The position numbers and the translations under genes were made by a program. 64,000 nt of DNA. It comes from Oligoflexia bacterium. Its GTDB lineage: Bacteria > Bdellovibrionota > Bdellovibrionia > JABDDW01. Under the pieces are notes generated by a model. It was not told the origin of the DNA. It saw only the letters and a program-made list of their open reading frames with translations, and did not search any database. Location: the NCBI GenBank assembly GCA_016715815.1, contig JADJXN010000005.1, positions 1-64,000 of the forward strand. The letters run 5' to 3'. This document shows, in pieces, positions 45,001 to 53,771 of the stretch. Numbering within the stretch: position 1 is the first letter of the stretch; each line of letters begins with the position of its first letter.

Positions 45001-45837
45001 GTAAGACTCAGCCATGCAATTAGATTTAGCCAAACTCCAGATAAAGAATTGGCCGCAGCATTTAAGCAATTTGCAGGCTACTACAAACAAACCAAAACAA
45101 GTATGCCTGAGGCTCTAGATACTATGCTGCCAGAAGTTGAAATGTTTTTGCAAAGCACCGAGTTTGCAATGCTTCCTAGCTTCAAGGCAAATTTAAAGGA
45201 AAAATCAGCAGAACTTTTAAAGCATTCAAAGGCTAAGGCTCCATTTGCGACCAAAGAAAATAATTTATTAAATTGGGGACTTATGATTTCTGCCTCATTT
45301 TTAACTACATTCTTTTTAATGTTTCTTGAGGTTGAAACCTATAAAACCCTAAGCTATGCGCAAAAAATTGCCAACGGTTTAATTTTATTTACATCGTTTT
45401 ATTCTTCAGCATATTTTTTCCAAAAATTAATTACAAAGTGGGAAACCAGAGGACAAGAAAAGTCTGAATTTAAATCTGCATTTGAAAATCTTGAAAGGAT
45501 GAGGGCAAGAAGCGATGTAGAAGCAGCCTTTGCTTATATGAGATTAGGTGATTTATATAAGTTAGCTGAAAAGCGTCTTCCATCAGAGTTTTTGGAGTTA
45601 GAGAAAGATTTGCTTATTTATATTGAAAGCAAGGCCCCTCAAATGAATAAAGATTTAAAATCAAAATTCTTAGAAACAGCTCCAAAGCTTTTAGAATATA
45701 CAAAATTAAACCCAACATATGATGGTGGTTTAATTAATAAAGCTGTTGATGCTGCACAAAGTACTGTTAAAGGCTTTAATCAAGCTTGCAGTATGTATAT
45801 TAAATCTATTGGCAGCATGTTTAGTACTGGAAAATAA
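42040..45837 (+). CDS. Very large membrane protein of unknown function
   Basis: 1265 residues. A signal-like N-terminus (LVLAFSIFFSQFDLIAHA) is followed by a long soluble part; membrane segments at about residues 415-435, 470-490 and 505-525; a central mostly helical soluble part of about 370 residues; further hydrophobic stretches near 910-960; and two membrane segments near 1090-1150. There is no known domain or catalytic motif. I start at 42040 because AAAGGAA lies seven bases upstream; the frame is open 19 codons further. It is divergent from the ATP-grasp gene and has no same-strand neighbour close by. Confidence 0.75.
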   Translation: MKKFNKFVSLVLAFSIFFSQFDLIAHAQSTKVKEFIHFDDIEKLAQDSVISADQNKMAQAISEFESATDASVPTKTRDIFFLARQRLEIHSEKLITNFGLSAKGKVFPLTSELAPPLLVTSFDNEVKIVKNNKAKTLTLELWRHGDHLASQVIEGLDVVASARDKEFYTFVDRSGKIYAFDTALAAYIGFRAPIPIFEVAEMDRSLINDNLDATYRTRGGLPNYEVHPGAIVPMDLAENSIFTAGSFDVYDKIQRKYVGIYSRQGLRTFVYRGEAILDLLTYAINPGEHAKRNFENLHSMAKDNEVKPLVSAYLSNIDPSLRSLIRSLPPHAVESLTKRMRQNKAFADEALDKFTSEENEKARDIISRIYKEENRINNIHDVDFGAKHREYLDKEFNKKVHKTLIERLKEPKNLKLMGLIVAGGLTVAGAYSLWNGVGPAWAVDFVHNTYDHYMTPAVKNAGYRFNALLSTASMLTFMPLVFVIGAAYSKIKTLNMDAIRASAKLGMVVWGTIMLPFFHYIAKLADQPNFIRAMQHGINPLGKVMTDRGPIRPGINVFKNDPDYSEQTQRNALIIRQIYDRRNNQKALAHAIALLVTAEQYGIDPVTLSMVQDKAYSLDALEWAATDKKFRDLWQQMAKELEATLIKLQYSVADKHFEDKDSFKNLQFDKSSNEIDQTAFELARAEARKIALQIKKRPKAINAIKSFLPSWNQVGRKLLIETSRFAVEESNYLKHADPSEFVKKQFFLQFTVDYSMSVPQITFIGARADTDHVPALAAKPDQATIEQYLSQPPKPTGNADADKENLAQWETWKNTDAREEILSRYWLWSNPQHAASMLDQVRIYAINVPAQTALVYDKFRPIIETNYQPLEEIIYQEALPRREKALESVWSFAKDIVNFKKAEYGYLWLTQITKRIKSLQATLLFTVILERIIMAGQPVDAAVLSFIFIFLTAHLKYGGIIWDPVQKGMYMRDERLEAATTKLLQAKVRLSHAIRFSQTPDKELAAAFKQFAGYYKQTKTSMPEALDTMLPEVEMFLQSTEFAMLPSFKANLKEKSAELLKHSKAKAPFATKENNLLNWGLMISASFLTTFFLMFLEVETYKTLSYAQKIANGLILFTSFYSSAYFFQKLITKWETRGQEKSEFKSAFENLERMRARSDVEAAFAYMRLGDLYKLAEKRLPSEFLELEKDLLIYIESKAPQMNKDLKSKFLETAPKLLEYTKLNPTYDGGLINKAVDAAQSTVKGFNQACSMYIKSIGSMFSTGK

Positions 45838-45841
45838 AAAC

Positions 45842-46552
45842 TTAGCCCGTCGTCTTTAGACGACCTTCAAAGTTTGTGTTAAGCCAGCTGCGAATTTTTT
45901 GAAGGTCAGTGTCACTTAGGCCATAAAAATTCGCGTTGATAAAATATTGATCTTTATACTCGCGGTGTGGGTCACAGCTTATAACTCTAAGTAATGGCGC
46001 TTTAATACCAATTTGGACATAAAAATCACTATTCACTAAAATTTTATTTCCCTCTGGGATATGTACAGGGGACTGAATCATGACTCCCCTTTCAGAAATA
46101 TATGTAATTTCCATTTCAAATTCAGTCTTTGCCGGTTTTCTCACAGGCCCCTCTGGAAATTTACTTTGCTGAGTATAGCCACCTTTTTTCTTTAACAGGG
46201 TTTCAACTTTTCCTAGAAATATATGTGGGTCAATGGGCTTTACAATGTAATCATCAGCCCCTACTTGTACACCCGTCATAATATCTTTTGGGTCACGCCT
46301 ACCTGTAACAACTGCTATTGGAATTTTTTTTGTTTTATCAAGCTTTCTTACAGCTCGGACTAAATCAAAGCCTGAAAAGCCACCCGGCATATTTACATCA
46401 GTAATGAGACAATCAAAATGTTCTTGCTGAAGGCGATCATAGGCATCCCGTGGGTCACCAATAATAATAACATCATAACCAGAAAGATCTAAAATATCCT
46501 TCACCAGTTTTTGGGTTACTTTATCATCATCAACAAATAATATACTTGCCAT
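45842..46552 (-). CDS. Response regulator with PilZ-like C-terminal domain
   Basis: 236 residues. The N-terminal receiver domain (about 1-120) has acidic residues in FVDDDK, the phospho-acceptor Asp at about residue 52 in ITDVNMPGG, Thr in VVTG and Lys in VKPI. The C-terminal part (about 140-230) reads EMEITYISERGVMIQSPVHI, then a strand-rich stretch, in the manner of PilZ domains but without a clear RxxxR motif, so c-di-GMP binding is doubtful. The start is the ATG at 46552; a TTG precedes it. It lies 20 bases after the hybrid kinase gene and is probably its partner. Confidence 0.82.
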   Translation of the reverse strand: MASILFVDDDKVTQKLVKDILDLSGYDVIIIGDPRDAYDRLQQEHFDCLITDVNMPGGFSGFDLVRAVRKLDKTKKIPIAVVTGRRDPKDIMTGVQVGADDYIVKPIDPHIFLGKVETLLKKKGGYTQQSKFPEGPVRKPAKTEFEMEITYISERGVMIQSPVHIPEGNKILVNSDFYVQIGIKAPLLRVISCDPHREYKDQYFINANFYGLSDTDLQKIRSWLNTNFEGRLKTTG

Positions 46553-46575
46553 CAATACCCAGATCGGAATTTATG

Positions 46576-49164
46576 CTAACTTGCTTTATTAAATTGCTCT
46601 TCTAGCTCCACCCTTGAGCTCTCCAAAAACTCGACCAAAGTAGTAAATAATTTTTCAGTTTCACCATTTATAGTTTCGCTTTTGCCACAATCTTCTAATG
46701 CTTTTGAAAGTTCTGCTACTTTAGCTAAGCCTAAGTTAAGACTACTTCCCTTAAGTCCATGAGCGCTTTCTCTTAAGGCTTTACTATCATTAGTCTCAAT
46801 TGCATTTTTAATTCTTAAAACATAGTCATTAGATGTCTCAAAGTAAACTTTAAGCAATTGCTCATACATGCCAGCTTTAATGCCTTTTAATTGAGTTATT
46901 CTGTCCCAATCAATTAGGCCACCCTTTACCTGTTTAGTTTGAGTTTTTTTTGTAAAATGACTCATATTTGAATACTCCTGTAACCATTTAAAAATGGCCC
47001 CTTTTAATTTATCAAAATCTACTGGTTTATTTAAAAAATCATCCATTCCAGAATTAAAACATTTTTCTTTGTCTTCTTTTGTAACATTAGCAGTTAAAGC
47101 AAGAATGGGAATTTTAACTCTTGCCTCTTCTACTTCAATTTGTCTTATTTTTTTTGTTGCCTCATAGCCATCCATCACAGGCATTTGGCAATCCATAAAA
47201 ATTAAATCAAAAGGAGATTTCTTAAATATTTCAACTGCTTTTTCACCATTTTCTGCAGTTTTAACTTCAATACCAATTTGTTCTAGCATCTCTTTTGAAA
47301 CCTCTTGATTAACTAAATTATCTTCTACAAGAAGAATTTTTAAATCTCGTTTAAGTTTTATTGAATTTGTATCAATACCCTTTTCTTCTTTAACAACCTC
47401 TCCAATAGGTAACCTAATGGTGAATGAAAATGCCGAACCCTTGCCCTCTTCACTACGAACTGAAATATCTCCATTCATCATCTCAGCTAAGCGCTTACAA
47501 ATGGCAAGTCCTAGGCCTGTGCCGCCAAATTTTCTAGTTGTAGAGCTATCCGCCTGTGAAAATGGTTTAAATAATCTCCCCACCACTTCTTCACTCATGC
47601 CAATTCCGGTATCTTGAATTTCAAAACGCAGCTCGGAAAATGTTCCCTCACCCATCATCTCAGAAGTAACAAAAACAGAAACTCTGCCAGCACTTGTGAA
47701 TTTTACGGCATTACCCACAAGGTTAATAAATACTTGCCTAATTTTTCCAGGGTCTCCTTTTAAAAACCTTGGCACACCCTGAGTGACTTCAAAAATTAAT
47801 TCAATTCCTTTGTTTTGAGCAGTGTGAATAAACATTTTTTTAACTTCTTCAAGAAGTTTGAATAAATCAAAATCAATAGATTCCAAAACCATTTTACGAG
47901 ATTCAATCTTTGAAAGATCTAAAATATCATTAATAAGTGTTAGAAGAGATTTAGCAGAGACCATTATTGTATCTGCATATTGCTTTTGTTTTTCATCAAG
48001 ATTTGTTTTATTTAAAAGCTCAGACATTCCTATCACACCATTAAGCGGAGTTCTAATTTCATGACTCATGTTAGCCAAAAATTCAGATTTTGCGGATGAA
48101 GCTTCAACTGCTTTTTGCCGAGCCTGAATAAGAATATCTTGTTCTTCTTTTTCTTTTGTAGTGGAGCGCAAGAATAAATAGTGCCCATCAAACTGAGAGC
48201 CATCATCAAATGTAGGGATGAGTGTAACTTTAAAAAAATTAAAACCTATTTGAATATCAACCTCTCCCTTACCATGAGTGGCACTTATTTTTTCAGCCTC
48301 AAGCATTTTAGCATGAAACTGTTGATCCACTAATGCGAGCCAAGATTTATTTAACAGGCTTAATGAGTCTATAGCAGTTAATTCAGTGAAGGCTTTATTT
48401 GAACTTAAAATTTTACCTTTAGCATCTATTCTTGCAATACCTTCCACTGCGTGCTCAAGAGCAAGCCTAGTTTTTTGAAATTCTCTTTCAGTTTTTACTC
48501 TTTCATCAAGTTGCTTTTTTAATACACGTCTTGAAACGCCCAAGGCAACAACGGCAAAAAGGCAGGCAAAAACTATCATTGAAAATGCTTCAGTAGCTAC
48601 GCTATCTGCCTCTTTTAAATGCTTATTTAATAATTCTCTCTCTCTAATTTCCTCTTGCCCCACAAGATCGCGGATATCTCTCATAATATAAGCGCCTTGT
48701 GTAATATAAGGCTCAATTTTTTCTTTTTTATAATCCTTATTTTGTCTAAGCTGAATAATAAATTGTAACTGCTTTTGCTTTTCAACAATAAGCGAATACA
48801 TTTTATTAATTGTATTGCTACGCTCAGATCTTTGACTTACAAGTTCAGATAATCTTTTAAAGTGGTTTACCACTTCAGCATTTTTATTTTTATATTCCTC
48901 TAAAAATTCAGGGTCTTCTGCCAAAAGGTAACTATTCACGCTATTATCTGCATCTTGCAGGTTAACTAGAACCGCTTTTAACTCGCTAATAACTTGGCTT
49001 GTATGTGTGATTAGGTCCGATTGTGTGAGAAGTTGGTTTTTACTACTTAGTGATAAAATGCATAAAATAACTAAAGTAATAAAAACGGCTACAAAACCAA
49101 TATCTGCCTTTTTTGAAATTAAGGCGTAAGTGTTTCTAATAGTTGTTTTTACAATGCTTTTCAT
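46576..49164 (-). CDS. Hybrid sensor histidine kinase (PAS, HisKA, HATPase, REC, Hpt)
   Basis: 862 residues. TM1 at about 24-42, an extracytoplasmic four-helix sensor (CHASE3-like) to about 190, TM2 at about 192-212, PAS at about 230-345, HisKA with phospho-His368 in MSHEIRTPLNG, HATPase with DTGIGM and GTGLGLAIC, a receiver with Asp658 in FMDCQMPVMDG, and a C-terminal Hpt with His802 in SAHGLKGSS. All phosphorelay residues are present, so it can run a complete His-Asp-His relay, likely to the downstream REC-PilZ-like protein. Its signal is unknown. Confidence 0.93.
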   Translation of the reverse strand: MKSIVKTTIRNTYALISKKADIGFVAVFITLVILCILSLSSKNQLLTQSDLITHTSQVISELKAVLVNLQDADNSVNSYLLAEDPEFLEEYKNKNAEVVNHFKRLSELVSQRSERSNTINKMYSLIVEKQKQLQFIIQLRQNKDYKKEKIEPYITQGAYIMRDIRDLVGQEEIRERELLNKHLKEADSVATEAFSMIVFACLFAVVALGVSRRVLKKQLDERVKTEREFQKTRLALEHAVEGIARIDAKGKILSSNKAFTELTAIDSLSLLNKSWLALVDQQFHAKMLEAEKISATHGKGEVDIQIGFNFFKVTLIPTFDDGSQFDGHYLFLRSTTKEKEEQDILIQARQKAVEASSAKSEFLANMSHEIRTPLNGVIGMSELLNKTNLDEKQKQYADTIMVSAKSLLTLINDILDLSKIESRKMVLESIDFDLFKLLEEVKKMFIHTAQNKGIELIFEVTQGVPRFLKGDPGKIRQVFINLVGNAVKFTSAGRVSVFVTSEMMGEGTFSELRFEIQDTGIGMSEEVVGRLFKPFSQADSSTTRKFGGTGLGLAICKRLAEMMNGDISVRSEEGKGSAFSFTIRLPIGEVVKEEKGIDTNSIKLKRDLKILLVEDNLVNQEVSKEMLEQIGIEVKTAENGEKAVEIFKKSPFDLIFMDCQMPVMDGYEATKKIRQIEVEEARVKIPILALTANVTKEDKEKCFNSGMDDFLNKPVDFDKLKGAIFKWLQEYSNMSHFTKKTQTKQVKGGLIDWDRITQLKGIKAGMYEQLLKVYFETSNDYVLRIKNAIETNDSKALRESAHGLKGSSLNLGLAKVAELSKALEDCGKSETINGETEKLFTTLVEFLESSRVELEEQFNKAS

Positions 49165-49212
49165 CGATTTCTTATCGACAAAAAAACACTTAATGTTGCC
49201 TAGACTTAGGAA

Positions 49213-50229
49213 CTAAAATGCTTCATCAAAAACAATACTTGATTGCTTTGTTTCAAAACCTTTTTGGTATTCAGTAACTCGCTTTTCAAAAAAGTTAGTA
49301 AGCGGCTGCACATCTTGAAGAACCATAAAACTAAATGGATTACTTACGTTATAACGCTTTTTATAACCCAAACCAACAAGACGTTGGTCTGCACAGTACT
49401 CCAAATACTGCTTCATTAATTTAGGTGACATCCCTGTAACACCAAAGCTAAGTGCATCTTCACAAAATTGCATCTCAACGGCTATAGCCTCATCAAGCAT
49501 GCCTGTGGTGTGGTTTTCTAGGGTTTGATCAAATAAATGAGGATATTGAACCTTAATGGCTCTTAAGGCGGCCATGGTGGCTTCAATGTGCATACTTTCA
49601 TCTCTAAAAATCCAATTTGTTGCAACAGCCAAGCCTGGCAGTAAACCCTTGTTGCGCAAAAAATAAACGTAGGCAAAAGAGCCAAAAAAGAAAAGCCCCT
49701 CTACACAGCATGCAAAACAAATTAAATTCTCAATAAATTGGCGGCGCTTTTCATCAGTATCTAAAACATCAAGCTTTTCAATTGAATCCATGTATTTAAA
49801 GCAAAAATCTGCCTTTGCTTTTACAGATTCAATATTTTTATAAGCATCAAAAGCTTGTTTTCTCTCATCATGGTCGGGAATATAATTATCAACTAAAAGC
49901 AAGTATGCCTCAACATGAAGCATTTCATCAAATAACTGTTTTCCCAAAAACATTCTATACTCAGGGGAGTTAACATGTTTATAGAAATTTAAAACCAAGT
50001 TGTGTGCCACAATATTATCTGCTGTTGCAAAAAAAGCCACGAGCCTTTTAATAAGATGCGCCTCTTGAGGCGTTAGTTTGTCTCTAAGATGTTCAAAATC
50101 TATAGAAAAATCTAACTCATCTGTTGTCCAAATATTTTTTATGGAATCTTTATAAAGTTTAAAAAATTCTGGGTGCTTCATTGGTCTTAAAGTTAGATCA
50201 AGTTGGGATTCTAGTAATGTTTTTTCCAT
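49213..50229 (-). CDS. nrdB: Ribonucleotide reductase, beta subunit (class I)
   Basis: Holds the di-iron tyrosyl-radical cofactor for ribonucleotide reduction. The 338-residue protein shows the metal ligands in order: Asp in FFATADNIV, ExxH in DEMLHVEAY, Glu in CCVEGLFFF and ExxH in RDESMHIEA. A Tyr four residues after the first ligand His is present, as in classical tyrosyl-radical enzymes, so it is not a Tyr-less class Ic type. I chose the ATG at 50229, which shares a base with the nrdA stop codon (TAATG), because GAGG is well spaced to it; an ATG nine bases upstream is possible. Confidence 0.95.
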   Translation of the reverse strand: MEKTLLESQLDLTLRPMKHPEFFKLYKDSIKNIWTTDELDFSIDFEHLRDKLTPQEAHLIKRLVAFFATADNIVAHNLVLNFYKHVNSPEYRMFLGKQLFDEMLHVEAYLLLVDNYIPDHDERKQAFDAYKNIESVKAKADFCFKYMDSIEKLDVLDTDEKRRQFIENLICFACCVEGLFFFGSFAYVYFLRNKGLLPGLAVATNWIFRDESMHIEATMAALRAIKVQYPHLFDQTLENHTTGMLDEAIAVEMQFCEDALSFGVTGMSPKLMKQYLEYCADQRLVGLGYKKRYNVSNPFSFMVLQDVQPLTNFFEKRVTEYQKGFETKQSSIVFDEAF

Positions 50230-52550
50230 TATTGACATGCCTCACACGCTTCTGGATTTTCTAAAGAGCAAGCAATCACCTCTTCTGCTGGCTGGTTTAG
50301 ATCAATTGTCGTTTTTTTAACCGCCGTTTTAGCTCTTGTACGTAAGTAATAGGTTGTTTTAATTCCCCTCTTCCAAGCATACATGTACATAGAAGAAAGT
50401 TTACCAATGGTTGGGCTTTCCATAAAAAGATTTAAGCTTTGGCTTTGGCAAACAAATGCTGAGCGGTCTGCCGCCATGTCTATTAAGTCTTTTTGAGATA
50501 CTTCCCAGGCCGTTTTATATAAGTCTTTTAAATCTTGAGGCATGTCCGCAATTTCTTGCAAAGATCCTTCATGAGAAATAATTTTTGCCCTCATTGACTC
50601 ATTCCATAGCCCACGTTCTTTTAAATCACGAATGAGGTAGCGGTTTACTTGTAAAAACTCACCACTTAAAGTTTCACGCTTAAAAAAGTTTGAAACTTGA
50701 GGCTCAATACTCTCATAAGAGCCAACAATAGAGGCAATAGTTGCAGTAGGTGCTATGGCAATGAGTAAAGAATTACGCAAACCATTTTTTTGAACCTTTT
50801 TAGCCATCTCATCCCAATTAAAATTAAGCTCTGGCATAGACTCTTGATATTTTTTTGCTAGTTGCACTTGAAGCTCACCCTTAGCATAGCGAGATTCATT
50901 AAAGCCTGTAAATGCACCCTCGCGGGCGGCCATGTTCATGCTCTCTTCAAGGGCTGAGTAATAAATTGTCTCAGAAATTTTGCTAGATAGTTTTTTGCCT
51001 TCTTCGCTAGCAATAGGAATTCGCATTTTAAAAAATACATCTTGAAGCCCCATTATACCAAGGCCCACTGGGCGCCATTTTTGATTGCTATCACGAGCCT
51101 CTAAAGTTGGGTAAAAATTAATATCTACAACTTTATCTAAAAACCTGGTTGCCACTTTGGTTACAAGTTTTAATTTTTCAAAATCAAAGGTGCGGTTTTC
51201 TCTAACATAAGAACTTAAATTTAAACTTCCCAAGTTACACACAGCTGTTTCTTTATTGGAAGTTACCTCTAAAATTTCTGTGCATAAATTTGAGCTATGA
51301 ATTACATTTGCCGGCTCAGCAGTCTGGCTTGATCTCAAGTTGGCATGGTCTTTAAAACAAATCCAACCATTACCAGTTTCAGCTAAAGTTTGCATCATAC
51401 GGGCATAGAGGTTTCTTGCATTTACTTTGCGAAGTGCTTTACCCTCGGCCTCATACTTTGTGTAATAACTTTCAAATTCTTCCCCGTAAGTACTGTGCAG
51501 CTCTGGCGCATCACTTGGGGAAAATAAACTCCAGTCCTCTCCAGCCTCTACCCTTTTCATAAATAAATCAGGTATCCAAAGCGCCAAATTTAAATTATGC
51601 GTGCGCCTCTCCTCTGAACCAGTGTTATTACGTAGCTCTAAAAAGGCCTCAATATCAGCATGCCACGGTTCAAGATAAACCGCTGCCGCCCCTTTTCTCT
51701 TTCCACCTTGGTTTACTGCGTGCACAGAAGAATCAAAAACTTTTAAAAACGGAATAATACCGTTACTTAAACCATTTGTCCCCTTTATAAGAGCACCATT
51801 TGAGCGAACTTTTGACCAATCTACCCCTAAGCCGCCAGACCATTTTGAAAGCTTAGCACAATCTGTAATGGTTTTATAAATACCATCAAGACTATCATCG
51901 GCCATTGTTAATAAATAGCAGGAGCTCATTTGAGGATGTTTTGTACCAGAGTTAAATAGTGTTGGCGTTGATGGGAGATATAAGAATTGGCTAATAATAT
52001 CGTAAAACTCAATGGCCTCTTCAACATTGCGTGATAACCCCAAAGCCACACGCATAAACATCCACTGAGGTCTCTCAATAAGCTTTCTTGTTTTAGGATG
52101 TTTTAAAAGATAGCGATCTGCTATGGTTTTAATACCAAAATACTCAAAATTATCATCTCTTCCGTGTCTAATTGAAAATTCAATGGCTTGAATATTTTGT
52201 GTGGCTAGCTCATAAACATTTTTAGCAACAAGGTCTAGCTCGTAGGCAAGTTTTATATAATCACTAAATACCTGGTCCCTACCCACTTCCTTACGAATGC
52301 TTTCAGCTAGCATGCGAGCCGCTACTTTTGAATAATTTGGTTCCTCTGCCATTAAAGTAACGGCATTACTAATAGATAAATCATCAAGTTCTTTTGTAGT
52401 GCTGCCATTATGCAAACCACTAATGGTTCTTTTGGCAATTTCAATAGGCTCTACATTATCAAGCCCCCTACATGCACGTGTTACTGCATGAAGGATTTTT
52501 TCCATTTTAACGACTTCTCTAGTACCGTCTCTTTTTAAGACTTCCATCAT
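50229..52550 (-). CDS. nrdA: Ribonucleotide reductase, alpha subunit (class I)
   Basis: Reduces ribonucleoside diphosphates to deoxy forms. The 773-residue protein begins with an ATP-cone (VLKRDGTREVVKMEKI; overall-activity site), then catalytic-core cysteines in SSCYLL and SNLCTEI, the barrel region NLGSLNLS, PTATIASIVGS, and the C-terminal redox pair in CEACEACQ. An ATG-ATG start is preceded by GGGGGG. Together with nrdB it forms an operon with a good promoter at 52709-52737. No NrdR box could be made out. Confidence 0.96.
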   Translation of the reverse strand: MMEVLKRDGTREVVKMEKILHAVTRACRGLDNVEPIEIAKRTISGLHNGSTTKELDDLSISNAVTLMAEEPNYSKVAARMLAESIRKEVGRDQVFSDYIKLAYELDLVAKNVYELATQNIQAIEFSIRHGRDDNFEYFGIKTIADRYLLKHPKTRKLIERPQWMFMRVALGLSRNVEEAIEFYDIISQFLYLPSTPTLFNSGTKHPQMSSCYLLTMADDSLDGIYKTITDCAKLSKWSGGLGVDWSKVRSNGALIKGTNGLSNGIIPFLKVFDSSVHAVNQGGKRKGAAAVYLEPWHADIEAFLELRNNTGSEERRTHNLNLALWIPDLFMKRVEAGEDWSLFSPSDAPELHSTYGEEFESYYTKYEAEGKALRKVNARNLYARMMQTLAETGNGWICFKDHANLRSSQTAEPANVIHSSNLCTEILEVTSNKETAVCNLGSLNLSSYVRENRTFDFEKLKLVTKVATRFLDKVVDINFYPTLEARDSNQKWRPVGLGIMGLQDVFFKMRIPIASEEGKKLSSKISETIYYSALEESMNMAAREGAFTGFNESRYAKGELQVQLAKKYQESMPELNFNWDEMAKKVQKNGLRNSLLIAIAPTATIASIVGSYESIEPQVSNFFKRETLSGEFLQVNRYLIRDLKERGLWNESMRAKIISHEGSLQEIADMPQDLKDLYKTAWEVSQKDLIDMAADRSAFVCQSQSLNLFMESPTIGKLSSMYMYAWKRGIKTTYYLRTRAKTAVKKTTIDLNQPAEEVIACSLENPEACEACQ

Positions 52551-52708
52551 GTTATTTCCCCCCGGAAATAAAGAATAAAATCTATTTAGCTTTCCCCACC
52601 ACCAGTAAAGAACAGTTAGGAAAAAATCTCAAAAACTTTTTTCAAAAAAATCATTTTTTTGTAAACCCTAACGTTTAGGCTTTTGGCAAACGTCGGGTGA
52701 GTTTTATA

Positions 52709-52737
52709 ATAATATTTTGACGGGCTCTGTGAGTCAA
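52709..52737 (-). promoter_or_regulatory. Sigma70-type promoter of nrdAB
   Basis: Minus-strand boxes TTGACT (52737-52732) and TATTAT (52714-52709) are separated by exactly 17 bases. Transcription would start near 52702, giving a leader of about 150 bases before nrdA. This is the best-matching promoter I saw in the window. Confidence 0.65.
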
Positions 52738-52856
52738 TAAAGGGCTTTCATGCCTATATCTGTTACGCGTTAACTATAGGTAATACTTTTGAAAGTTTAA
52801 AACATAAATAATCTGTTATAAAAAGTCTGACATATTTTTGTCAAATTCAGAACTAA

Positions 52857-52905
52857 GGCCCCTTATTTGGGACTACTTAAGCAAATAAAAGGCCATTGTT
52901 TTTTT
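52857..52905 (+). terminator. Intrinsic terminator or attenuator upstream of plsC
   Basis: 13-base arms at 52857-52869 and 52882-52894 pair with two mismatches (GGCC..TTATTTG with CAAATAA..GGCC) around a 12-base loop, followed by seven T residues at 52899-52905. It points toward plsC, whose ATG is 28 bases further. It may end a short upstream transcript or attenuate plsC expression. Confidence 0.5.
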
Positions 52906-52933
52906 AATAGGAAATAGATTAATAAGTGGTATT

Positions 52934-53698
52934 ATGCGGTTTTTAAAAATACCTTATAAATTCGTTTTTCAAAGTCTTCTTGTAGCCACATTTTTACCCA
53001 CATCTCTAATAAACAGGCTTGTTAAAAGAAAGAACTATCGGCAAACACAGCTTAAAATTAATAAACTTTACGCAGGCTTAAGCCTTAGGCTTTGGGGTAT
53101 TAACATTGAAGTATTAAACAAACCTAAGCAAACACCCAAGGGTTGGCTGATGGTCTCTAACCACCTAGGTTTTATAGATGCATTTTCAATGATAGCTCAT
53201 TTTCCAGTCAACTTTGTGACCTCTAAAGAGATGAAACAAACCCCCTTAATTGGCCAAATTACAGATATGGGCTGCTGCTTTTATGTAGAACGACGGGATA
53301 GAAGCTCAATTCATAATGAAAAGGCAGAGCTGGTGAATGCATTAAGGCAAGGCTACAACATAATGCTTTACCCTGAAGGAACATCCAGCGATGGTTCAGC
53401 TGTGCTGCCTTTTAAAAGAACGTTAATGATGGCAGCTGCTGAGGCAAAAGTACCCCTGCAACTTATTTGCATAAAATTTAAAACTATTAACAATGAGCCC
53501 TTTTCACCTAAATGGAGAGATCATGTTTGTTGGCATGGAGATTTAAGCTTTTTAAAGCATATTCTACTTTTATTTTCCTTACGCTCAGCTGAGCTTGAAA
53601 TAAAATTTATTGACCAGCTCTATATAAACCAAAATGAGTGCAAAGATGCCGTTTCAAAACGCGCTCACTCTATTGTTAGCTCACACTACTTAAGTTAA
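52934..53698 (+). CDS. plsC: 1-acyl-sn-glycerol-3-phosphate acyltransferase
   Basis: Adds the second acyl chain to lysophosphatidic acid in phospholipid synthesis. The 254-residue membrane-associated protein has the NHx4D motif in SNHLGFIDAF at about residue 76, a FYVERRDR motif, and PEGTSSDG at about residue 145, all in the right order for PlsC-type enzymes. Length is typical. Other acyl acceptors, such as ornithine lipid precursors, cannot be ruled out. It is preceded by a terminator-like hairpin. Confidence 0.88.
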   Translation: MRFLKIPYKFVFQSLLVATFLPTSLINRLVKRKNYRQTQLKINKLYAGLSLRLWGINIEVLNKPKQTPKGWLMVSNHLGFIDAFSMIAHFPVNFVTSKEMKQTPLIGQITDMGCCFYVERRDRSSIHNEKAELVNALRQGYNIMLYPEGTSSDGSAVLPFKRTLMMAAAEAKVPLQLICIKFKTINNEPFSPKWRDHVCWHGDLSFLKHILLLFSLRSAELEIKFIDQLYINQNECKDAVSKRAHSIVSSHYLS

Positions 53699-53771
53699 TT
53701 CACCCCTAGTTGACTTTTAATAAAACCTTTTACTAAGCTTTATACAGATGGGTTTTTAAAAGGGGGTAGTA

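Larger units (their letters stand above)
52551..52933. other. Divergent nrdA-plsC intergenic region
   Basis: 383 bases. It holds the nrdAB promoter, its AT-rich leader with long A/T runs (about 52620-52670), a short hairpin with ACGTTT and AAACGT arms around 52668-52692, and a terminator-like hairpin at 52857-52905 just before plsC. No protein gene or known riboswitch was recognised. Confidence 0.5.

Noticed and set aside
52551..52933. NrdR boxes or a cobalamin riboswitch before nrdA
   Set aside because: No pair of NrdR-like boxes and no B12-box sequence could be found by eye.
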